Part shown: one piece after another, positions 1-8,309 of the stretch
How the letters are laid out: each line of letters starts with the position of its first letter
How positions within the stretch are numbered: position 1 is the stretch's first letter
Assembly (NCBI RefSeq): GCF_002261215.1
Contig: NZ_NEVS01000004.1
Coordinates: forward strand, 3,596,001 to 3,660,000
Direction: 5' to 3'
Source: Bordetella genomosp. 11
Lineage (GTDB): Bacteria > Pseudomonadota > Gammaproteobacteria > Burkholderiales > Burkholderiaceae_B
Length of the DNA: 64,000 nt
Translations under genes and position numbers: made by a program
Notes under the pieces: generated by a model
What the model saw: the letters and a program-made list of their open reading frames with translations, nothing else
Database searches by the model: none
What the model was told of the DNA's origin: nothing

Positions 1-1412
1 CGCTCAAGGCCGCGCGCGCGGGCAAGCCCGTGGTGGTCTACAAGGTCGGCCGTTCCGAATCCGGCGCGCGGTCGGCGGCATCGCACACCGGCGCGCTGGC
101 CGGCGAAGACCGCGTCTACGACGCCCTGTTCAACCAGGTGGGGGCCATCCGCGCGCAGACCTTCGCCGATCTGCTGGATATTCCCGCCGCGCTGGCCACG
201 CGCCGCCGCCTGCGCGGCAAGCGCATCGCCATCCTGACGTCGACCGGCGGCGCCGGCACGCTGGTCGCCGACAGCCTGGGCGTGGCCGGGTTCGACACGC
301 CGCCGCCGGGGCCGGAAACGGCCGCCCGGCTGCGCGATCTGCAGAAGAACGACCAGATCGTGCTGGACCGCAATCCCATCGACGTCACCCTGGCCGGCCT
401 GCAACCGGAACTGCTGCGCAACACCATCGCCACGCTGCTGGACAGCACCGACTACGACGCGGTCATTACCGTGGTCGGTTCGTCCGCGCTGGCGCAACCC
501 ACGCTGGCGGCCGGTGCCATTGCCGCCTCGCTGGGCCAGAGCGACAAGCCGGTGCTGGCCTACGTCAGCCCCCACGCCCCGACGGTGCTCGCCAACGTCA
601 ACCGGGCCGGCGCGCCCGCGTTCACGGCGCCCGAAAGCTTCGCCGCGGTGCTGTCCGCCATGCTGGCCCGCACGGCGCGCGAAACCGCGACCGCGGACGA
701 TGCCGGCACGGACGCCGCGGCGGGCGGCGCGCAGCCCGCCGCGGCCCCGGCCGACCTGCCCGCGGGTTCGCTGAACGAAGCCCAGGCGCGCGCCTTGTTC
801 GCGCGCTACGGCATCCCGTCGGTCGGCGAACGGACGGTGAGCGACGCCGCGCAGGGGCGGCGCGAGGCCACGACATTCGACCGTCCCGTGGTGCTCAAGG
901 TGCTGTCCAGCCGCATTACCCACAAGACCGAGGCGGGCGGCGTCGCCGTGGGTGTGGCGCCCGCGGCGATCGGCGAGGCGATCGAGGCCATGGCGGCGCG
1001 CGTGCGCGAACGGACCGGTATCGAGCCCGAAGGCTATCTGCTGCAGGAAATGGCCTCGGGCGTGGAGATGATCGTCGGGGTGCATCGCGACCCGCAACTC
1101 GGCCCGACCCTGCTGGTGGGATTGGGCGGGGTCACCGCCGAATTGTTCCAGGACACGGCGCTGCGCCTGCTACCCGTGGATCGGGCCACCGTGCGCGACA
1201 TGCTGCGGTCCCTGAAGGCCTGGCCCCTGCTGGACGGCTATCGCGGCCGCCCCAAGGCCGACGTCAAGGCGCTGGAGGACGCGGTATTGAACTTCGCGTC
1301 GATGGCGGTGCAGTTGGGCGAACGCCTGGTGGAAGCGGAAATCAACCCGCTCTTCGTCCAGGAGGAAGGCCGCGGCGTACGCGCGGCCGACGGCGTCGCC
1401 ATCTTGAAATAA
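1..1412 (+). CDS. Acyl-CoA synthetase, ADP-forming (acetate-CoA ligase family), 3' part
   Basis: This is the C-terminal part of a nucleotide-diphosphate-forming acyl-CoA synthetase; the reading frame is already open at base 3, so the N-terminal CoA-binding domain lies outside the window. About 470 residues are visible. The first half is the succinyl-CoA-ligase-like domain (IAILTSTGGAGTLVADSLG, and the NPIDVT segment typical of this domain). After an Ala-rich linker comes an ATP-grasp domain beginning NEAQARALFARYGIPSVGE and containing PVVLKVLSSRITHKTEAGG and EINPLFV. The family makes acyl-CoA from a carboxylate, ATP and CoA with release of ADP, or is a substrate-specific relative. The substrate cannot be read from this fragment. 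The downstream ppgK gene is 117 bp away and functionally unrelated, so this is probably the end of a separate transcription unit. Confidence 0.85.
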   Translation, partial: LKAARAGKPVVVYKVGRSESGARSAASHTGALAGEDRVYDALFNQVGAIRAQTFADLLDIPAALATRRRLRGKRIAILTSTGGAGTLVADSLGVAGFDTPPPGPETAARLRDLQKNDQIVLDRNPIDVTLAGLQPELLRNTIATLLDSTDYDAVITVVGSSALAQPTLAAGAIAASLGQSDKPVLAYVSPHAPTVLANVNRAGAPAFTAPESFAAVLSAMLARTARETATADDAGTDAAAGGAQPAAAPADLPAGSLNEAQARALFARYGIPSVGERTVSDAAQGRREATTFDRPVVLKVLSSRITHKTEAGGVAVGVAPAAIGEAIEAMAARVRERTGIEPEGYLLQEMASGVEMIVGVHRDPQLGPTLLVGLGGVTAELFQDTALRLLPVDRATVRDMLRSLKAWPLLDGYRGRPKADVKALEDAVLNFASMAVQLGERLVEAEINPLFVQEEGRGVRAADGVAILK

Positions 1413-1477
1413 CCCTTGACACCGGGCGGCCCCCCGCGGCCGATACCATCCGTCAAACTCTTGGTGTACCGTAGAGC

Positions 1478-1506
1478 GACGCCGCGCGGATTTGCCGCGC
1501 GGCGTC
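1478..1506 (+). promoter_or_regulatory. Strong hairpin in the ppgK leader
   Basis: A perfect 12-bp inverted repeat (GACGCCGCGCGG / CCGCGCGGCGTC) with a 5-base loop ATTTG sits a few bases before the AAGGA ribosome-binding site of ppgK. No T-run follows, so it is not a textbook intrinsic terminator for the upstream gene. It could be a 5' UTR structure, an mRNA stabiliser or a factor-assisted terminator. A TTGACA box occurs at 1416-1421, but no convincing -10 box at proper spacing was found. Confidence 0.45.
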
Positions 1507-1529
1507 ATCGCCCAAGGAGCCCCTGACGC

Positions 1530-2240
1530 ATGAAGCCCGGCATACTGGCCATCGACATCGGCGGCACCGGCCTGAAGGCCGCCGTCATCAACGAAAAAGG
1601 CCAGATGCTGGCCGACCGCGTGCGGGTTCCCACTCCCCACCCCTGCCCGCCCAAGGTGCTGCTGGAAAACCTCAAGCACATGGTGGCCGGGCTGCCCGAC
1701 TTCGATCGCATCTCTATCGGGTTTCCGGGCGTCGTGCGCGAAGGCAAGGTTCTGACGGCACCCAACCTGGATACCAGCCTGTGGGCCGGCTTCCCGCTGC
1801 GCCAGGCGATCTCGCGCGCCTTCGGCAACAAGCCGGCCCATCTGTTGAACGACGCCGACATGCAGGGCCTGGGCCTGGTCAGCGGACGCGGACTGGAATT
1901 CGTCATCACCCTCGGGACGGGCGTGGGAACCGCGCTGTTCCGCGACGGCGAGCTCATGCCGCACATGGAGCTGGCCCACCACCCGATCCGCAAGGACAAG
2001 ACCTACGATGAATATCTGGGCGAAGCCGAGCGTAAAACCATCGGCAAAAAGAGATGGAACCGGCGCGTGCATCGGGCACTCGAATTGATCGATACGCTGT
2101 TCATGCCGGACCGCATCTATATCGGCGGCGGCAATTCCGCGCGCCTGGACCTGACCGCCGATCGCCATATCAAGATCGGATCCAACGACGCCGGCCTGGA
2201 AGGCGGCGCCGCGCTGTGGCGCAAGGCGCGCCCATCATGA
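1530..2240 (+). CDS. ppgK: Polyphosphate glucokinase (ROK family)
   Basis: Phosphorylates glucose to glucose-6-phosphate using inorganic polyphosphate (often also ATP) in the cytoplasm. The 236-residue protein has the ROK/hexokinase phosphate-binding loop AIDIGGTGLKAAV near residue 7, the sugar-binding LLNDADMQG segment with the probable catalytic Asp at about 108, and TLGTGVGTAL as the second phosphate loop. The zinc-binding Cys cluster of ordinary ROK glucokinases and repressors is absent, as in polyphosphate glucokinases, and the length fits that group (about 240-270). The ATG follows AAGGAG. It stands directly before a pentose phosphate gene run, so it would feed glucose-6-phosphate to Zwf. 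Donor preference is inferred from family resemblance. Confidence 0.85.
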   Translation: MKPGILAIDIGGTGLKAAVINEKGQMLADRVRVPTPHPCPPKVLLENLKHMVAGLPDFDRISIGFPGVVREGKVLTAPNLDTSLWAGFPLRQAISRAFGNKPAHLLNDADMQGLGLVSGRGLEFVITLGTGVGTALFRDGELMPHMELAHHPIRKDKTYDEYLGEAERKTIGKKRWNRRVHRALELIDTLFMPDRIYIGGGNSARLDLTADRHIKIGSNDAGLEGGAALWRKARPS

Positions 2241-2255
2241 ACGGCCCCTGAACGG

Positions 2256-2279
2256 CCGGCGCGGCAGCCCGCGCGCCGG
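2256..2279 (+). terminator. Possible hairpin between ppgK and tkt
   Basis: An 8-bp perfect inverted repeat CCGGCGCG / CGCGCCGG lies 16 bases after the ppgK stop codon. There is no T-tract. It may attenuate read-through into tkt, whose start is 139 bp beyond the ppgK stop; a second short inverted repeat (ATGGCC / GGCCAT, 2302-2320) follows. Confidence 0.25.
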
Positions 2280-2379
2280 ACCGCCGCCCTCACGACGCCC
2301 CATGGCCCCCCGGCGGCCATATGGGCATGACGATTGCTTCCGAAGCCGGTTTGTCCGCGTTTCCCGCAAGAGAGGCCAC

Positions 2380-4479
2380 ATGAATACCCCACCGTCCCCC
2401 GATCCCGTGCGCAACGACGAACGACTGGACCTGCTGTGCATCGACACGCTGCGCACGCTGGCCATGGACGCCGTACAGAAAGCCAACTCCGGCCACCCCG
2501 GTACGCCCATGGCGCTGGCGCCGGTGGCCTATACCCTCTGGCACGATTTCCTGCGCTACGACCCCGCGCATCCCGATTGGCCCAACCGCGACCGCTTCGT
2601 GCTGTCGGCCGGACATGCATCCATGCTGCTGTACGGGCTGCTGCACCTGTCCGGCGTCGTCGAAATCGATGCCGACGGCAAGCCCAGCGGCAAGCCGGCC
2701 GTCAGCCTGGAAGATATCAAGCAGTTCCGCCAGCTCGATTCCAAGACGCCCGGCCACCCGGAATACCGCCTGACCACCGGGGTCGAGACCACCACCGGCC
2801 CGCTGGGCCAGGGCTGCGCCAATAGCGTCGGCATGGCCATCGCCCAGCGCCACCTGGCCGAGCGCTTCAACGGCCATGGCGCGGATGTATTCGACTACAA
2901 CGTCTACGTCATCTGCGGCGACGGCGACATGATGGAAGGGGTCTCTGGCGAAGCCGCCTCGCTGGCGGGCCACCTGGGCTTGTCCAATCTGTGCTGGATC
3001 TACGACAACAACACCATCAGCATCGAGGGCCATACCGAACTGGCCTTCACGGAAAACGTCGCGGCGCGCTTCGCCGCCTATGGCTGGAACACCTTGCACG
3101 TCACCGACGCCAACGACCGCATGGCGCTGGCGGCGGCGCTGCGCCAGTTCCAGGCCACCACCGACCGCCCCACGCTGATCGTGGTCGATAGCGTGATCGG
3201 TTTCGGTTCGCCGAACAAGCACAACACCGCGGCGGCCCACGGCGAAGCCTTGGGCGAAGAGGAAGTCCGTCTGACCAAGAAGGCATACGGCTGGCCGGAA
3301 GACGCGCATTTCCTGGTCCCGGACGAAGTGCGCGACCGCCTGCGCGACGCCCTGGCCGCCCGCGCCGCCCCCGCCTACACGCAATGGTGCGCGGCAATGC
3401 AAACGCTGCAGACGAAAGCGCCGGCGCTGCATGAGGAACTGCAACGCATGCGGCAGGGCCAGCTGCCGGACGGCTGGGACAGCGAGGCCCCGGTTTTCCC
3501 GCCGGATGCCAAGGGCATGGCCACGCGAGAATCCGGCGGCAAGGCCCTGAACGCCTTCGCCAGGCACATCCCCCTGCTGATGGGCGGCGCCGCCGATCTG
3601 GCGCCCTCCACCAAGACCAACCTGACATTCGAAGGCGCGGGCAGCTTCCAGCAAGGCAGCTATGGCGGCCGCAATATGCATTTCGGCGTGCGCGAGCACG
3701 CGATGGGCGCCATCGCCAACGGCATGGCGCTCTCGCACGTGCGCCCGTATACCGCCACCTTCCTGATCTTCAGCGATTACATGAAGCCGCCGATCCGGCT
3801 GGCCGCGCTGATGGAATTGCCGGTGATATTCGTCTTTACCCACGATTCCATCGGGCTGGGCGAGGACGGACCGACGCACCAGCCTGTGGAACAGCTGGCG
3901 CAGCTGCGCGGCATCCCGGGCATGCGCGTGCTGCGTCCATGCGACGCCAACGAAACCGTCGAAGCATGGAAAGTGGCGTTGACGCAGACGAACCGCCCCA
4001 GCGCCCTCGTGCTGTCGCGCCAGCCGCTGCCGACGCTGGACCGCACCAGGTACGCGCCGGCCTCGAACCTCGCGCGCGGCGCCTACGTGCTGGCGGACTG
4101 CGCGCCGGAACGGCCGCAAGTGATCCTGATGGCGACCGGCAGCGAAGTCTCGCTGTGCCTGCAGGCATACGATCGCCTGCGGGCCGACGGGATCGCGGCG
4201 CGCGTCGTTTCCATGCCCAGCTGGGATCTCTTCGAGGAACAGGACCAGGCCTATCGCGACAGCGTGCTGCCGCCCGACGTGACCGGGCGGGTGGCGGTCG
4301 AGCAGGCCGGCTACATGGGCTGGGACCGCTATGTCGGAACCACGGGCGCGACCATCGTCATGCGCACCTTCGGCGCTTCCGCCCCCATCGCCAGGCTGCA
4401 AGCGAAATTCGGCTTCACGGTGGACAATGTGGTTCTCGCCGCGCGCGAACAGGCGCTAGACAAAAGGAGTACGCAATGA
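2380..4479 (+). CDS. tkt: Transketolase
   Basis: Thiamine-diphosphate enzyme of the non-oxidative pentose phosphate pathway, moving two-carbon ketol units between sugar phosphates. The 699-residue protein is slightly longer than the usual 660-670. It has the N-terminal SGHPGTPM segment, the ThDP/Mg site CGDGDMMEGV, FTHDSIGLGEDGPTHQP in the pyrimidine domain and a C-terminal transketolase domain with MATGSEVSLC. The frame is open further upstream, but the ATG used here has an AGAGAGG-like site just before it and starts at the residue expected from the family. Its stop overlaps the start of the next gene (ATGA), so transketolase and transaldolase-isomerase are translationally coupled. Confidence 0.95.
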   Translation: MNTPPSPDPVRNDERLDLLCIDTLRTLAMDAVQKANSGHPGTPMALAPVAYTLWHDFLRYDPAHPDWPNRDRFVLSAGHASMLLYGLLHLSGVVEIDADGKPSGKPAVSLEDIKQFRQLDSKTPGHPEYRLTTGVETTTGPLGQGCANSVGMAIAQRHLAERFNGHGADVFDYNVYVICGDGDMMEGVSGEAASLAGHLGLSNLCWIYDNNTISIEGHTELAFTENVAARFAAYGWNTLHVTDANDRMALAAALRQFQATTDRPTLIVVDSVIGFGSPNKHNTAAAHGEALGEEEVRLTKKAYGWPEDAHFLVPDEVRDRLRDALAARAAPAYTQWCAAMQTLQTKAPALHEELQRMRQGQLPDGWDSEAPVFPPDAKGMATRESGGKALNAFARHIPLLMGGAADLAPSTKTNLTFEGAGSFQQGSYGGRNMHFGVREHAMGAIANGMALSHVRPYTATFLIFSDYMKPPIRLAALMELPVIFVFTHDSIGLGEDGPTHQPVEQLAQLRGIPGMRVLRPCDANETVEAWKVALTQTNRPSALVLSRQPLPTLDRTRYAPASNLARGAYVLADCAPERPQVILMATGSEVSLCLQAYDRLRADGIAARVVSMPSWDLFEEQDQAYRDSVLPPDVTGRVAVEQAGYMGWDRYVGTTGATIVMRTFGASAPIARLQAKFGFTVDNVVLAAREQALDKRSTQ

Positions 4480-7319
4480 ACCAACCGACGAACAACCCGC
4501 TGGTCCGGCTGGCGCAGGCCGGACAGGCCATCTGGCTGGATTTCCTGAGCCGCGATTTCCTGGCGCAGGGCGGCCTGGACAAGCTGGTGCGCGAGGACAG
4601 CCTGACAGGCGTGACGTCGAACCCCTCCATATTCGAAAAGGCGATGGGGCATGGCGAGGCCTACGACGAACAACTCCATGCCATCCTGTACCAGAGCGAT
4701 GCCGAGCCGGGCGATGTCTACGAGCAACTGGCGGTGCGCGACATCCAGACCGCCGCCGACGCGCTGCGTCCGGTCTACGACCGGCTCCACGGCAAGGATG
4801 GCTATGTCAGCCTGGAGGTGTCCCCCTACCTGGCCTACGATACCGAAGGCACGCTGGCCGAAGCGCGTCGCCTGTGGCGCGCGGTGGACCGGCCCAACCT
4901 GATGATCAAAGTGCCGGGCACGCCGCCCGGCGTGCCGGCGATCCGCCAATTGATCGAAGAAGGCATCAACGTCAACGTCACGCTATTGTTCTCCCGTGAC
5001 GCCTACCGCGCGGTCGCGCAGGCCTATATCGAAGGCCTGGAGGCGCGCGCCAAGGCCGGCAAACCGGTGGACAGGCTGGCCAGCGTGGCCAGCTTTTTCG
5101 TCAGCCGCATCGATAGCCGCATCGACAAGAAAATCGACGACGCGTTGAAACAACCCGGCGCCGACAGCGCGCGGCTGAAGGCGCTCAAGGGCAGGATCGC
5201 CATCGCCAACGCCAAACTGGCCTACCAGGACTATCTGGAACTGATCGGCCAGGACCGCTGGAAGGCCCTGGCGCAGAAAGGCGCCCATCCGCAGCGCCTG
5301 CTGTGGGCGTCCACCGGCACCAAGAACCCCGACTACCCCGCCACGCTGTATGTCGACGAACTGATCGGACCGGACACCGTCAACACCATGCCCACCGGCA
5401 CCATGGACGCGTTCCGCCAGAGCGGCACCGTGGAACAGGCGCTGACCCGCGACGTCGACACCGCGCGCCGCCAGCTGGACGAAGCGAAGGCGCTGGGACT
5501 GGACCTGGACGGGGTGACCCGCGAACTCGTGGAAGACGGCACGCGCCAGTTCTCCGACGCATTCGATGCGCTGCTGGGCGCGGTGGCCGCCAAACGCCTG
5601 ACCTACCTGGGCGAGCAGATCAACGGCGTCGCGTATGAACTGCCCAAGGCGCTGGCCGACGCCGTGGACAAATGCCTGGACCGGGCGCGTGTGGACGGCT
5701 GGGCGCGCCGCCTGTGGCAGCACGACGCCTCCATGTGGACCGGGCAGCAGGAAGACCGCTGGCTTGGCTGGCTGGCCGCCGGCCAGGGCAAGCAAGCCGA
5801 TGCCGGCGCCATCGCCGCGCTGGCGCGCGACGTGCAAGAGGAACGCTATACCCACGCCGTGCTCCTGGGCATGGGCGGTTCCAGCCTGGGTCCCGAAGTG
5901 CTGGCGCACACCCTGGGCGAATCGGGCCAGGGCCTGGCGCTGCATGCGCTGGATTCCACCAACCCGGAAGAAATCGGCGCCGTGGAACGCGGCATCGATA
6001 TCGCCCGCACCCTTTTCATCGTCTCCAGCAAATCCGGCTCGACGCTGGAGCCCGAGATCCTGAACGCGCACTTCCATGCCGCCACCGTGGCGGCGGTGGG
6101 CCAGGAAAACGCCGGCAAGCATTTCATCGCGATCACCGACCCGGGATCCAAGCTGGAAGCCGCCGCGAAGCAGGCCGGCTATCGCGCGATCTTCCATGGC
6201 GATCCGACCATCGGCGGCCGCTACTCGGTGCTATCGGTATTCGGCATGGTGCCCTTGGGCGTCATGGGCCACAACGTCGCGCACTTCTTCGACATCACCC
6301 AGCCCATGGTGCGCGCCTGCGGGCCGTCGTCGCCGCCGTCGGTCAATCCCGGCGTGCGCCTGGGCGCCATCCTGGGCGAAGCCGCGCGGGCGGGCCGCGA
6401 TAAGCTGACCGTCTTTGCCTCCCCCGCCGTGGCCAGCATCGGCTCCTGGCTGGAACAGCTGCTGGCCGAATCCACCGGCAAGCATGGCAAGGGCATCGTC
6501 CCGGTGGATCTCGAACCCATCGCCACGCCGGACGTCTACGGGCAGGACCGCGTGTTCGCCTACCTGCGCTGCGCCGAGGACGACACCGCGCACCTCGATG
6601 CCAAGGTGCAGGCCCTGGCGGCCGCCGGCCACCCGGTGATCCGCATCACGCTGCCGCGCCGCGCCGCCATCGGCCAGGAGTTCTTCCGCTGGGAGATCGC
6701 CACCGCCGTGGCGGGCGCGGTGATCGGCATCGACCCCTTCGACCAGCCCGACGTTGAAGCCAGCAAGATCAAGACGCGCGCCCTGACGGACGCCTACGAG
6801 AAAACCGGCAAGCTGCCGCCCGAAACGCCGATCGCCGAGGATGGCGAACTGGCCTTCTACGGCGATGCCTCGCTGGCCACCGATGGCTCGGCGGAGAGCG
6901 TGCTGCGCGCGCATCTGGCGCGGCTGGGCAAGGGCGACTACGCCGCCGTGCTGGCCTATGTCGCCCGCAACGCCGCGCACGAACGGCAGATCGCCAGCCT
7001 GCGCGTGGCGATGCGCGACCGCTACAAGGTCGCCACCGTGGGCGGCTTCGGGCCGCGCTTCCTGCATTCCACGGGACAAGCCTACAAGGGCGGCCCGAAC
7101 AGCGGGGTATTCCTGCAGATCACCGCCGACCCGGCGCGCGACTTGTCCGTGCCGGGGCGCAAGATCAGCTTCGGCACCGTGCAGGCCGCCCAGGCGCTGG
7201 GCGACCTGCAGGTACTGGCCGAACGCGGCCGCCGCTACCTGCGCGTGCACATCCGCGGCGGCGATGTCGAAAGCGGCCTTGCGCGCCTGGTCAAAGCCGT
7301 CAAGCAAGTGACGAACTAA
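4476..7319 (+). CDS. Bifunctional transaldolase / glucose-6-phosphate isomerase
   Basis: A 947-residue natural fusion. Residues about 1-365 are a transaldolase with the Schiff-base region NLMIKVPGTPPG (catalytic Lys about 145) and LTGVTSNPSIFEKA near the N terminus. From about residue 400 to the end is a phosphoglucose isomerase with the sugar-isomerase loop VLLGMGGSSLGPEVLAH and the second loop FIVSSKSGSTLEPE. No stop or frameshift separates the halves, and linker and domains have the same base composition. One polypeptide thus links sedoheptulose-7-phosphate plus glyceraldehyde-3-phosphate conversion to fructose-6-phosphate with its isomerisation to glucose-6-phosphate, which would allow carbon to cycle back to Zwf. 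Such Tal-Pgi fusions are known in several phyla. Confidence 0.93.
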   Translation: MNQPTNNPLVRLAQAGQAIWLDFLSRDFLAQGGLDKLVREDSLTGVTSNPSIFEKAMGHGEAYDEQLHAILYQSDAEPGDVYEQLAVRDIQTAADALRPVYDRLHGKDGYVSLEVSPYLAYDTEGTLAEARRLWRAVDRPNLMIKVPGTPPGVPAIRQLIEEGINVNVTLLFSRDAYRAVAQAYIEGLEARAKAGKPVDRLASVASFFVSRIDSRIDKKIDDALKQPGADSARLKALKGRIAIANAKLAYQDYLELIGQDRWKALAQKGAHPQRLLWASTGTKNPDYPATLYVDELIGPDTVNTMPTGTMDAFRQSGTVEQALTRDVDTARRQLDEAKALGLDLDGVTRELVEDGTRQFSDAFDALLGAVAAKRLTYLGEQINGVAYELPKALADAVDKCLDRARVDGWARRLWQHDASMWTGQQEDRWLGWLAAGQGKQADAGAIAALARDVQEERYTHAVLLGMGGSSLGPEVLAHTLGESGQGLALHALDSTNPEEIGAVERGIDIARTLFIVSSKSGSTLEPEILNAHFHAATVAAVGQENAGKHFIAITDPGSKLEAAAKQAGYRAIFHGDPTIGGRYSVLSVFGMVPLGVMGHNVAHFFDITQPMVRACGPSSPPSVNPGVRLGAILGEAARAGRDKLTVFASPAVASIGSWLEQLLAESTGKHGKGIVPVDLEPIATPDVYGQDRVFAYLRCAEDDTAHLDAKVQALAAAGHPVIRITLPRRAAIGQEFFRWEIATAVAGAVIGIDPFDQPDVEASKIKTRALTDAYEKTGKLPPETPIAEDGELAFYGDASLATDGSAESVLRAHLARLGKGDYAAVLAYVARNAAHERQIASLRVAMRDRYKVATVGGFGPRFLHSTGQAYKGGPNSGVFLQITADPARDLSVPGRKISFGTVQAAQALGDLQVLAERGRRYLRVHIRGGDVESGLARLVKAVKQVTN

Positions 7320-7331
7320 TCGGAGAACCCT

Positions 7332-8309
7332 ATGCAACTCGGATTGATTGGACTTGGGCGCATGGGCGCCAACATCGCGCGCCGCCTGATGCGCAACAAG
7401 CACGAAGTCATCGTGTACAACCGCAGCCTGGACAAGGTGAAGGAGCTGCAGTCGGAAGGCGCGACCGGCGTGGACAACGTCGAGGCCCTGATCGCCAAGC
7501 TGGCCAAGCCGCGCGCCGTCTGGGTCATGCTGCCGGCGGGCGCGGTCACCGAACACATGATCGATACGCTGGCCGGGCTGATGGAGCCGGGCGACATCAT
7601 CATCGACGGCGGCAACACCATGTACAAGGACGACATCCGCCGTGCCAAGGCGCTGGCCGCCCGCAAGATCGAATACGTGGACGTGGGCACGTCCGGCGGC
7701 ATCTGGGGCCTGGAACGTGGCTACTGCATGATGATCGGCGGCGAAGACGGGGTCGTGAAGCACCTGGACCCCATCTTCTCCTGCCTGGCCCCGGGGCTGG
7801 GCGACATCCCGCGCACGCCCGGCCGCGAAGGCCGCGACCCGCGCGCCGAACAGGGCTACATCCACGCCGGTCCCGCGGGCTCCGGCCATTTCGTGAAGAT
7901 GGTCCATAACGGCATCGAGTACGGCATCATGCAGGCCTATGCCGAGGGCTTCGACATCCTGAAAACCAAGGGTTCGGAACAATTGCCGGAGGACCAGCGG
8001 CTGAACATCGAGGTCGCCGACGTCGCCGAAGTCTGGCGCCGCGGCAGCGTGGTGTCCTCCTGGCTGCTGGACCTGACCGCCATCGCGCTGGCCAAGGATC
8101 CCAAGCTGGCCGGCTTCTCCGGCGACGTCGCCGACAGCGGCGAAGGGCGCTGGACCATAGACGCGGCGGTGGAACAGGCGGTGCCTGCGCCCGTGCTGGC
8201 CAGCGCCCTGTTCGCCCGCTTCCGCTCGCGCCAGGACGCCACCTTCGGCGACAAGATGCTGTCGGCGATGCGCTTCGGTTTCGGCGGGCACGTCGAGGAG
8301 AAAAAGTGA
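7332..8309 (+). CDS. gnd: 6-phosphogluconate dehydrogenase, decarboxylating (short form)
   Basis: Oxidises 6-phosphogluconate to ribulose-5-phosphate and CO2. The 325-residue protein belongs to the short class (about 300-330 residues) rather than the 470-residue enterobacterial type. It shows the N-terminal Rossmann start [19 protein letters not shown], the substrate loop [10 protein letters not shown] and the catalytic region [14 protein letters not shown] with the conserved Lys and following His-Asn. Short enzymes are frequently NAD-dependent; cofactor preference here is not proven. A GGAG-like site lies 12 bases after the previous stop, and its own stop overlaps the next start, so it belongs to the same operon. 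Confidence 0.93.
   Translation: MQLGLIGLGRMGANIARRLMRNKHEVIVYNRSLDKVKELQSEGATGVDNVEALIAKLAKPRAVWVMLPAGAVTEHMIDTLAGLMEPGDIIIDGGNTMYKDDIRRAKALAARKIEYVDVGTSGGIWGLERGYCMMIGGEDGVVKHLDPIFSCLAPGLGDIPRTPGREGRDPRAEQGYIHAGPAGSGHFVKMVHNGIEYGIMQAYAEGFDILKTKGSEQLPEDQRLNIEVADVAEVWRRGSVVSSWLLDLTAIALAKDPKLAGFSGDVADSGEGRWTIDAAVEQAVPAPVLASALFARFRSRQDATFGDKMLSAMRFGFGGHVEEKK

Noticed and set aside
2290..4401. A 703-codon minus-strand frame opposite transketolase
   Set aside because: Composition typical of GC-rich shadow frames; transketolase on the other strand is certain.
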